Assembly: GCF_016863615.1 (NCBI RefSeq)
Contig: NZ_BOPF01000006.1
Coordinates: 227,674 to 291,673, forward strand
Length of the DNA stretch: 64,000 nucleotides
Source of the DNA: Virgisporangium aliadipatigenens
GTDB lineage: Bacteria; Actinomycetota; Actinomycetes; Mycobacteriales; Micromonosporaceae
Reading direction: 5' to 3'
A program made the translations under genes and the position numbers. Below the pieces are notes generated by a model. The model made no database searches and was not told the origin of the DNA. It saw only the letters and a list, made by a program, of their open reading frames with translations. Each line of letters opens with the position of its first letter. The stretch's first letter is position 1. Shown here piece after piece: positions 58,386-64,000 of this stretch.

Positions 58386-59135
58386 GTGGAGCGACACCGT
58401 CAGATCGCCGAGGCCGTCTGGAAGGTCGGCCGGCTGAGCGTCGCCGAGTTGGCCGAGCTGACCGGCACGTCGGAGATGACCGTGCGCCGGGACCTGGAGG
58501 TGCTCTCCGAGCAGGGCGTCCTGGAGCGCTACCGGGGCGGTGCGCGCAGCGTCGTCCTGCGCGGGGAGGAGCCGCCGTTCAAGCTGCGCGAGCACGAGGA
58601 CGGCGACGCGAAGCACCGCATCGCCGAGGCCGTCGCCGCGATGATCGACGACGGGGAGGCCGTGGTGCTGGACAGCGGCACCACCTGCCTGGAGGTCGCG
58701 CGGGTGCTCGTGCACCGCCGCCTCACCGTGATGCCGCTGTCGTTGCACGCCACCAACGCGCTCGTCGGCGGGCCGCAGCTGCGGCTGCTCGTGCCGGGCG
58801 GTGAGCCGCGCCCGGGCGAGCTGGCCATGACCGGGCCGCTGACCGAGGCCTCGCTGGCCGCGCTGCGCTTCGACACGGCGGTGATCGGCTGCTGCGGCCT
58901 CTCGGCGCGGCACGGGCTCACCGCGTACGACCTGGCCGACGCCGCCGTCAAGCGGGCCGCGATGGCCGCCGCGCACCGGGTGATCGCCGTGGCCGACGCG
59001 GGGAAGTTCGCGCGGACGGCGTTGGCGTTCGTCGCGCCGGCCGCCGAGCTGGACGTGGTGGTCACCGACAGCGGCGCACCCGTCGGGCAGACCGACGCGC
59101 TGCGCGCCGAGGGCGTCACCGTGCGGGCCGTGTGA
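58386..59135 (+). CDS. DeoR/GlpR-family transcriptional regulator
   Basis: A 249-aa regulator. N-terminal HTH: RHRQIAEAVWKVGRLSVAEL, TGTSEMTVRRDLEVLSEQG, the DeoR signature. Effector domain: DGEAVVLDSGTTCLEVARVL (phosphosugar-binding D-S-G-T-T), AVIGCCGLSARHGLTAYDLA and VIAVADAGKFARTALAFVAP (the late D-x-x-K-F). GTG 58386 follows AATAGGGG at short distance. It probably represses itself and the divergent MFS gene until a phosphosugar binds. Confidence 0.9.
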   Translation: MERHRQIAEAVWKVGRLSVAELAELTGTSEMTVRRDLEVLSEQGVLERYRGGARSVVLRGEEPPFKLREHEDGDAKHRIAEAVAAMIDDGEAVVLDSGTTCLEVARVLVHRRLTVMPLSLHATNALVGGPQLRLLVPGGEPRPGELAMTGPLTEASLAALRFDTAVIGCCGLSARHGLTAYDLADAAVKRAAMAAAHRVIAVADAGKFARTALAFVAPAAELDVVVTDSGAPVGQTDALRAEGVTVRAV

Positions 59136-59180
59136 GTGAGCGCGCGGGGTGATGGCTGGGCGGCGAGCGGGGGCGGTGTG

Positions 59181-59768
59181 ATGAGCGAGGTGTTGCTCTT
59201 CGATCTGTTCGGTGTGATCGCGCGGCAGCAGTCGGCGGCGGGGTGGGCCGAGCTGGAGCGGCTCGTGGGTGTGCCGGGGCTGCACCCGCTCTACTGGGGG
59301 CGGCGGCATTCTTACGATCGCGGCGATCTCAAGGGCGCCGATTACTGGCGGCTGGTGGCCGAGGAGCTCGGGACCCGGTTCGACGACGGGCGGGTCGCCG
59401 CGCTGATCGCCGCCGACATCGCCAGTTGGAGCGCGGTCGACGCGGAGATGGTGGCGCTGGTCGAGCGGCTGGTCGACGAGGGGCGGCGGGTGGCCCTGCT
59501 GTCCAACATCCCCGAGGAGTTGGCCGCGCACTACGAGGCGGCGCAGCCGTGGCTGGCCCGGCTGGAGCTGGTGGCGTTCTCGTGCCGGATCGGGCACGCC
59601 AAGCCGGAGGCCGGGGCGTTCGAGTGGTGTGCGCGTGCGCTCGACGCGGCGCCGCAGCGGATCCTCTTCGTCGACGACAACGCCGGCAACATCGACGCGG
59701 CCGCCGCCCTGGGCTTCCGGACGCGGCTGTTCACCGGCATCGACGGGCTGAATTCATCGGTTGGTTAG
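59181..59768 (+). CDS. HAD-superfamily hydrolase
   Basis: A 195-aa HAD protein. Motif I is LLFDLFGVIARQ: nucleophile Asp present, but the second Asp of D-x-D is Phe. Motif II is VALLSNIPEE (Ser), motif III region GHAKPEAGAF (Lys), motif IV ILFVDDNAGNIDAAAALGF. The overall pattern resembles YihX-type HADs; loss of the second Asp may reduce classic phosphatase activity. ATG 59181 (MSEVLLFDLFG) is used. Follows the DeoR gene by 45 nt on the same strand. Confidence 0.85.
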   Translation: MSEVLLFDLFGVIARQQSAAGWAELERLVGVPGLHPLYWGRRHSYDRGDLKGADYWRLVAEELGTRFDDGRVAALIAADIASWSAVDAEMVALVERLVDEGRRVALLSNIPEELAAHYEAAQPWLARLELVAFSCRIGHAKPEAGAFEWCARALDAAPQRILFVDDNAGNIDAAAALGFRTRLFTGIDGLNSSVG

Positions 59769-59815
59769 TCCTCGGCGGCCGGCGATGACGGATCACCCGC
59801 CCGGCACTCGCGAAC

Positions 59816-59828
59816 GTCCACAGTGGAC
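59816..59828. repeat. 13-bp palindrome copy, intergenic (GTCCACAGTGGAC)
   Basis: Exact copy in the 185-nt gap between the HAD gene and the secreted repeat protein, i.e. without any protein-coding reason. It lies 126 nt before the downstream start. Confidence 0.7.
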
Positions 59829-59953
59829 ACCACGCGCGGTGCTACGTTCACGACGGCCGGCTGCGCAGCGGCGAGCGCCGGATTGGGCACGCCCACGGTA
59901 GCGGCCGGATAGGATGCCGGTGACCCCCGACGATCATCCCGACGGGGGTACCC

Positions 59954-60778
59954 ATGAGAATCGTCCCGACGGCGGCCGTGTTCGCCGTGACGCTGGCCGT
60001 GTCCCTTGTGGACGGTGCGCCCGCGCTGGCCGCGACGGAGTCGAAGCGGAGCGCGTTCACCAGCGGGGACAAGCAGGTGAGCGTGAAGTGCGGGCCCGGC
60101 CGGGTCGTGATCGGCAGCGGCGGTTTCGTGTCGGGTGACGGGCACGTGGCGTTAACCGCTGTCGGGCCGCTGCTCGACGACACGCGCAGCGCCGCCGTCG
60201 CCGAGGAGGTCGGCGCCGGCACGTCCGCGACGTGGGCGGTCACCTCGACGGCGGTGTGCGAGAAGGCGCCGGCCGGGTACGAGATCGTCGCTCAGGTCTC
60301 GCCGGCGGGCTCCCTGAACCAACGCCGGCAGCGCGTCTACTGCCCGCCGTCGAAGCGCGTCCTCGGCGTCTCGGGTGGGATCATCGGCGGCGACGGCGAG
60401 GTCGGGCTGGACGGGCTCGACATCATGAACGATCTGAGCCATGTCACCGTCAGCGCCTCCGAGGACCAGAACGGATACGCCGGTTCGTGGCGGCTGGTGG
60501 CCCGCGCGGTGTGCGCCGATCCGCTGCCCGGCCAGCACCTGGTCTCCTCCGGGGGGACCCAGACCGGCTCCGCCTCTCGCGCGACGCGTACCGCCACGTG
60601 CCCGCCTGGCGAGCGGATGTTCGGCACCGGCGGGGAGATCGCGGACGGGGCGCACCAGGTGTGGCTCGAGGCGTCCTACGCCGAGAACGGCGAGGCCACG
60701 GTGACCGCTTTCGAGGACGCGGACGGGTTCGGCGGGCCGTGGCGGCTGGCCGCGTACGCGGTGTGCGCCGACGGCTGA
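59954..60778 (+). CDS. Secreted protein with three homologous beta-type repeats
   Basis: A 274-aa exported protein. Signal peptide about 1-27 (TAAVFAVTLAVSLVDGAPALA). The mature chain is three repeats of about 80 residues, each with a Cys near its start and another at its end. Each has C-P/G-x-G/K-R then a G-x-G-G-x-I/V-x-G-D-G-like turn, an acidic middle and a W-x-L/V...A-V-C-A/E end: VKCGPGRVVIGSGG...TAVCE, VYCPPSKRVLGVSGG...RAVCA and ATCPPGERMFGTGGE...YAVCA. Each repeat probably folds with one disulfide. No enzyme motif is seen. ATG follows GGGGG. Function unknown. Confidence 0.7.
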   Translation: MRIVPTAAVFAVTLAVSLVDGAPALAATESKRSAFTSGDKQVSVKCGPGRVVIGSGGFVSGDGHVALTAVGPLLDDTRSAAVAEEVGAGTSATWAVTSTAVCEKAPAGYEIVAQVSPAGSLNQRRQRVYCPPSKRVLGVSGGIIGGDGEVGLDGLDIMNDLSHVTVSASEDQNGYAGSWRLVARAVCADPLPGQHLVSSGGTQTGSASRATRTATCPPGERMFGTGGEIADGAHQVWLEASYAENGEATVTAFEDADGFGGPWRLAAYAVCADG

Positions 60779-61411
60779 TCAGACCTGGTGCTCGACCCGG
60801 TGCCGCAGGTACCCGTCCGGATGGTTGCGCGCGATCTCGACGGCCCGCGCCACCAGCGGGCGATCCTCCTCCGACCATTGGTCGGCGCGCAGGTTGAGGC
60901 CGGGCAGGAGGCAGCGGCGCACGTCGAGGTGCTCGTCGGCGACGAAGACGCGCAGGGCGGTCTCCTGCCACTCGCGTTCCAGGTCGACGAACTCGTTGTA
61001 CCGCGCCAGGCTCTTCGCGGTGGGCCTGTCCTCGCCGGCCCGGTACGTGACGGGTACCAGGGTCCAGTACCAGGCGCGGGCGGCGCCGGCCCGCTGCGGT
61101 GCCGTGCCGTCGCGCAGGTACGCAAGCAGCGCGCGCTTCACCCGGCGCCGCCCGAACGCCGCGACCGCCGGCTCGACGAGTCGCCGGTTGGCGCTCGGGT
61201 CCGGGTGCAGGACCCCGGCCAGCACGAGCGGTGCGAACACTTCCTCCGGTGCTGGCCGGTCCTTGAGCGCCTGCAAGGCCTCGCGGAGCCCGACCCCGGA
61301 CCGGTCGATGCCGAGCAGGTCGCACAGCTGCCCCAGCACCTGTGCGAAGGCGTGCGACGTGTCGGCGGTCTGGTCGGGAAGCGGCTCGTACTCGGGATCC
61401 GGTTCATCCAT
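60779..61411 (-). CDS. Hypothetical helical protein
   Basis: A 210-aa soluble protein starting MDEPDPEYEPLPDQ. The chain is mainly helical: QVLGQLCDLLGIDRSGVGLR, VKRALLAYLRDGTAPQRAGA. A late Trp/Arg-rich part (ARYNEFVDLEREWQETALRV; ADQWSEEDRPLVARAVEIAR) resembles HEAT-like immunity-type proteins in shape only. No family is assigned. ATG 61411 is chosen because the frame upstream overlaps the regulator gene ending at 61417. The stop directly abuts the convergent secreted-protein gene. Confidence 0.6.
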   Translation of the reverse strand: MDEPDPEYEPLPDQTADTSHAFAQVLGQLCDLLGIDRSGVGLREALQALKDRPAPEEVFAPLVLAGVLHPDPSANRRLVEPAVAAFGRRRVKRALLAYLRDGTAPQRAGAARAWYWTLVPVTYRAGEDRPTAKSLARYNEFVDLEREWQETALRVFVADEHLDVRRCLLPGLNLRADQWSEEDRPLVARAVEIARNHPDGYLRHRVEHQV

Positions 61412-61416
61412 GGGCG

Positions 61417-62295
61417 TCAGTTTATGCAGGAGCCGCCCTCGCCGGTGGCCGCCGCGTGCAGGTCCGCCAGCAGGCGCAGCTTGTCGGCGTCGGGGGTGCC
61501 GGGCTCGGCCGTGTAGGCGACGAGGACCGGCCCGCGGGCGCCGGGCAGCGGGTATGCGTCCCAGTCGAGCGTGATCATGCCGACCCTCGGGTGGGCGAAC
61601 AGCTTCGTCCCGTGCGTCGTCTCCGTCACGTCGTGACGCGCCCACAGGCGGCGGAACTCCGCGCTGCGGATGCTCAGTTCGCCGACGACCGCGAGTGCGC
61701 GGGGGTGCGTCGGGTCCTGGCCGACGGCCTTGCGCAGCATGCCGATGTAGTCCAGTGCGGTCGACTCGAACTCGGGGCAGCGCGCCCGCGTCTCCGGGTC
61801 GCGGAACAGCAGCAGGAGCATGTTGCGTTCGGCCGGCGGGATGACGCGCGGGTCGCCCAGCAGCGCCTCGGCGAGGTCGTTCCAGGCGAGCACGTCCAGA
61901 TGCCGGCCGAGCACCACGCCGGGGCAGCCCATCGAGTGCAGGAGGCGGCGGGTGCTGTCGGGGACCCGTTCGGTGGTGCGGCGGGGGCGGGTGGCGCTCG
62001 GGCGTCGGGCGGCGTGCGCGAGCGCGAAGAAGTGGCGGCGTTCGTCGTCGTCGAGCGTGAGCGCGCGCGCCAGCGCGTCCAGCACGTCGTCCGAGGGGCG
62101 CACGTCGCGGCCCTGTTCCATGCGCTGGTAGTAGTCGGTGCTGAGGCCGGCGAGCAGGGCCAGTTCCTCGCGGCGCAGCCCGGCCACCTTGCGCCGCGGG
62201 CCGGGGGCGAAGCCGGCCGCCTCCGGGGTGAGGCGGCTGCGGCGGGCCTTCAGGAAGTCGCCGAGCTCCCGGGCGAACGGGCGATCGTCTGGCAT
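61417..62295 (-). CDS. XRE-type regulator with MmyB-like ligand domain
   Basis: A 292-aa regulator. N-terminal HTH: LGDFLKARRSRLTPEAAGFA, RRKVAGLRREELALLAGLST, DYYQRMEQGRDVRPS, the exact pattern of this actinomycete family. The C-terminal MmyB-like domain is VLGRHLDVLAWNDLAEALLG and WARHDVTETTHGTKLFAHPR, which in relatives binds fatty-acid-like ligands. ATG 62295 is used. It diverges from the SDR gene (62398), its probable target: this regulator/SDR pair is common in actinomycetes. Confidence 0.9.
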   Translation of the reverse strand: MPDDRPFARELGDFLKARRSRLTPEAAGFAPGPRRKVAGLRREELALLAGLSTDYYQRMEQGRDVRPSDDVLDALARALTLDDDERRHFFALAHAARRPSATRPRRTTERVPDSTRRLLHSMGCPGVVLGRHLDVLAWNDLAEALLGDPRVIPPAERNMLLLLFRDPETRARCPEFESTALDYIGMLRKAVGQDPTHPRALAVVGELSIRSAEFRRLWARHDVTETTHGTKLFAHPRVGMITLDWDAYPLPGARGPVLVAYTAEPGTPDADKLRLLADLHAAATGEGGSCIN

Positions 62296-62397
62296 ACGGC
62301 AAGTGTGCCCATGATGCCGTCCGGCAGGGTAGGACAACGCGTCCCAGGTTGACGCGAACGACGGGCCGGACGGCGCGCGGCCCTACGGTCCGTCGGC

Positions 62398-63273
62398 ATG
62401 ACATGGACAGCGGATGACATGCCGGACCTGCGCGGACGCACGGCGGTGGTGACCGGGGCGAACTCGGGGCTCGGCCGGGTGACGGCGACGGAACTGGCCC
62501 GCCACGGCGCGCACGTGATCATGGCGGTGCGCAACACGGCGGCGGGGGAGCGGGTGGCCCCGGCCGGGGCGGAGGTGCGCCACCTGGACCTGGCCGACCT
62601 GGCGTCGGTGCGCGCCTTCGCCAAGGGGGTCGGCGAGATCGACCTTTTGATCAACAATGCCGGCCTGGTGCTGCTCGGGCCGCGGCAGCAGACCGCCGAC
62701 GGCTTCGAGCTCCACCTGGGCACGAACATGCTCGGCCCCTTCGCGCTGACCGGCCTTCTGCTGGACCGCGTGAAGGACCGGATCGTCAGCCTCAGCTCGA
62801 TCGTGCACAAGCGGGCGCGGCTGGAGTTCGACGACCTGATGTCGAAGCGCGACTACACCGGCAGCCGGGCGTACGGCCGCTCGAAGCTGGCGACCACGGT
62901 CTTCGGCCTGGAACTGGATCGCCGGCTGCGGGCCGCGGGTTCGCCGGTGATGAGCGTGCTCGCCCATCCGGGCCTCACCGACACCAACCTCACGCCGCGG
63001 GCGAACGCCCATCGCGGGGCGTTCCAGCAGCGGCTGATCAACGCGGTGTCGAAGCGGGCCACCCAGTCCGTGGAGCGCGGCACGCTGCCGCAGTTGTACG
63101 CGGCGACGGCGGCCGGCGTGCGGGGCGGGCAGTTCTTCGGGCCGTCGGGACTCGGGGAGACGCGGGGGAGGGTCACCGAGGTGCGGGCCAGCGAGCATGC
63201 CCGCGATCCCGAGGTCGGGCGGCGGCTGTGGGCGGCGGCCGTCGCGCTGACCGGGGTGTCGTACCTGGAGTAG
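62398..63273 (+). CDS. Short-chain dehydrogenase/reductase
   Basis: A 291-aa SDR. TAVVTGANSGLGRVTATELA (T-G-x-x-x-G-x-G cofactor loop), DLLINNAGLVLLGPRQQ (N-N-A-G), SLSSIVHKRARLE (catalytic Ser) and SRAYGRSKLATTVFGLEL (Y-x-x-x-K). The MTWTADDMPDLRGRTAVVTG opening is typical of the group controlled by a divergent MmyB-type regulator. NADP preference is likely from the AVRNTAAG segment. Substrate unknown. Confidence 0.9.
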   Translation: MTWTADDMPDLRGRTAVVTGANSGLGRVTATELARHGAHVIMAVRNTAAGERVAPAGAEVRHLDLADLASVRAFAKGVGEIDLLINNAGLVLLGPRQQTADGFELHLGTNMLGPFALTGLLLDRVKDRIVSLSSIVHKRARLEFDDLMSKRDYTGSRAYGRSKLATTVFGLELDRRLRAAGSPVMSVLAHPGLTDTNLTPRANAHRGAFQQRLINAVSKRATQSVERGTLPQLYAATAAGVRGGQFFGPSGLGETRGRVTEVRASEHARDPEVGRRLWAAAVALTGVSYLE

Positions 63274-63346
63274 CCGATCGCATTGTCCGGACCCGCTGGA
63301 GCTTTGGTCGTTGAACCCGAGAGCGGCGGTTGTCGTTGTTGCGGCT

Positions 63347-64000
63347 ATGCGGTTTCCTTTTCGTCCGTTGTGGCGACTCGTCATCGCCGCCATTGCCTGC
63401 GTCCTGGGGCTGGCGTCCGCCGTCGTCGCCGTGGTGGACACGTCCAGCGGTTCCGCACAGGCGGACGCTAATGCGTTCCAGCGACCCGGTCCGCGCACGA
63501 TGTTGATGCAGGAGAGTTCCGGCAAATGTGCCGACGCGACAGCCGGTACGGATGGGACCCGCGTGACCCTGCGCGCCTGTGACCCGGGCGCGCTGTCCCA
63601 GTGGTGGGACGAGCCCGGCGACGGCACGATCCGTTCCGCCAAGACGGAACTCTGCCTCGACGTGGCGGGCGCGCGGACCGCGCCCGGCACCCGCGTTCAG
63701 ACCGCGTGGTGCACCCACAATCCCGCACAACGCTGGAGCTTCGAGGACTCCTTCCGGATGTCGAGCCGACTCGCGTCCGGGCAGTGCCTCGACATCGCCA
63801 CTCAGTTCGGCGAAAAGCCGGCTGACGGCACCGAACTGTCCATCTGGTGGTGCGATCCCACCTCCACCCGCGCGCGAATCAACACCAAACAGGCTTGGAG
63901 CCGCCGTACGGAAGGAGCACCGGCCGCGCGAACCGAGGCGCAGCCGCACGGAGATTCTCGGGTGGAGTCGCAGCAGCAGGCCACGGGTGAGCGCGGGGAC
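63347..64000 (+). CDS. Ricin-type lectin domain protein, 3'-truncated by window edge; paralogue of the ricin-GH128 protein
   Basis: Open from ATG 63347 to the last base (218 codons, no stop). N-terminal signal/anchor about 1-40 (RPLWRLVIAAIACVLGLASA). The ricin B-type domain spans about 48-180: TMLMQESSGKCADATAGTDG, SQWWDEPGDGTIRSAKTELC, AQRWSFEDSFRMSSRLASGQ, TELSIWWCDPTSTRARINTK, then a Gln/Glu-rich linker. The first about 190 residues match those of the protein at 34368-35753 nearly position by position, so a GH128-like or other catalytic domain probably lies beyond the window. RBS is weak; the TTGTTGCGGCT lead precedes the ATG. Confidence 0.85.
   Translation, partial: MRFPFRPLWRLVIAAIACVLGLASAVVAVVDTSSGSAQADANAFQRPGPRTMLMQESSGKCADATAGTDGTRVTLRACDPGALSQWWDEPGDGTIRSAKTELCLDVAGARTAPGTRVQTAWCTHNPAQRWSFEDSFRMSSRLASGQCLDIATQFGEKPADGTELSIWWCDPTSTRARINTKQAWSRRTEGAPAARTEAQPHGDSRVESQQQATGERGD

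Noticed and set aside
1..64000. tRNA, rRNA, insertion sequences and attachment sites
   Set aside because: I looked for transposase/integrase motifs, tRNA-like cloverleafs and rRNA stretches and found nothing I could support.

Overview
This window comes from a high-GC, filamentous-actinomycete-type chromosome. The evidence is the dense packing, GTG/TTG starts, many 4-nt ATGA/GTGA overlaps, a mycothiol-dependent isomerase-family protein, AfsR- and LuxR-type ATPase regulators, and many secreted carbohydrate enzymes with CBM2 or ricin-type lectin modules. Pseudonocardiales, Micromonosporales or Streptomycetales would all fit; I cannot name a genus. I see no rRNA, tRNA, CRISPR array, transposase or integrase.

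Layout. 1-1.6 kb: end of a sulfite-oxidase-like Mo enzyme and a DinB/maleylpyruvate-isomerase-type protein. 1.75-6.55 kb: a tight five-gene operon, visibly poorer in G+C than its surroundings. It encodes a two-TM long coiled-coil protein, a small membrane-anchored protein, a TerY-like VWA protein, a PP2C phosphatase and a divergent Ser/Thr kinase. This is a TerY-P-type phosphorylation triad joined to a putative membrane complex and is the best candidate for an undescribed system. 6.5-9.9 kb: lipoprotein, F420/NADP-reductase-like protein, a small GlsB/YeaQ membrane protein surrounded by hairpins, and an acetylxylan-esterase-type deacetylase with CBM2. 9.9-15.7 kb: hypothetical proteins, a 714-aa protein with a TerD-like C-terminus, a truncated membrane protein and a large alpha-solenoid. 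15.8-25.5 kb: exported chorismate mutase, a PadR/ABC ATPase/FtsX-type permease operon, an amidase coupled to a P450, and a SNF2 ATPase.

25.5-47.3 kb is rich in exported carbohydrate-active enzymes. It holds a GH18 chitinase and a GH16-like protein diverging from a DasR-type site, a GH38 alpha-mannosidase next to a ricin-GH128 enzyme, a GH11 xylanase with CBM2, and a protein with two degenerate lysozyme-like domains and a ricin lectin. Among these lie an AraC regulator, a FAD monooxygenase, GOLPH3-like, amidase, ThuA plus Gfo/Idh/MocA, a nucleoside deaminase, a Tat-signal amidohydrolase and a serine hydrolase. 47.5-58.3 kb: a MetE-like protein coupled to a LuxR-type ATPase regulator, DsbA/FrnE plus a VOC protein, an AfsR-type SARP, a TPR protein and an MFS transporter diverging from a DeoR regulator. 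58.4-64 kb: HAD hydrolase, a triple-repeat secreted protein, a hypothetical protein, an MmyB-type regulator diverging from an SDR enzyme, and the start of a second ricin-domain protein paralogous to the one at 34.4-35.8 kb, cut by the window edge.

Two threads run across genes. Ter-system parts (VWA/PP2C/kinase and a TerD-like protein) occur within about 5 kb of each other. A 13-bp palindrome, GTCCAC(A/T)GTGGAC, recurs as five exact and at least six near copies, forcing rare codons inside genes and also occurring between genes.
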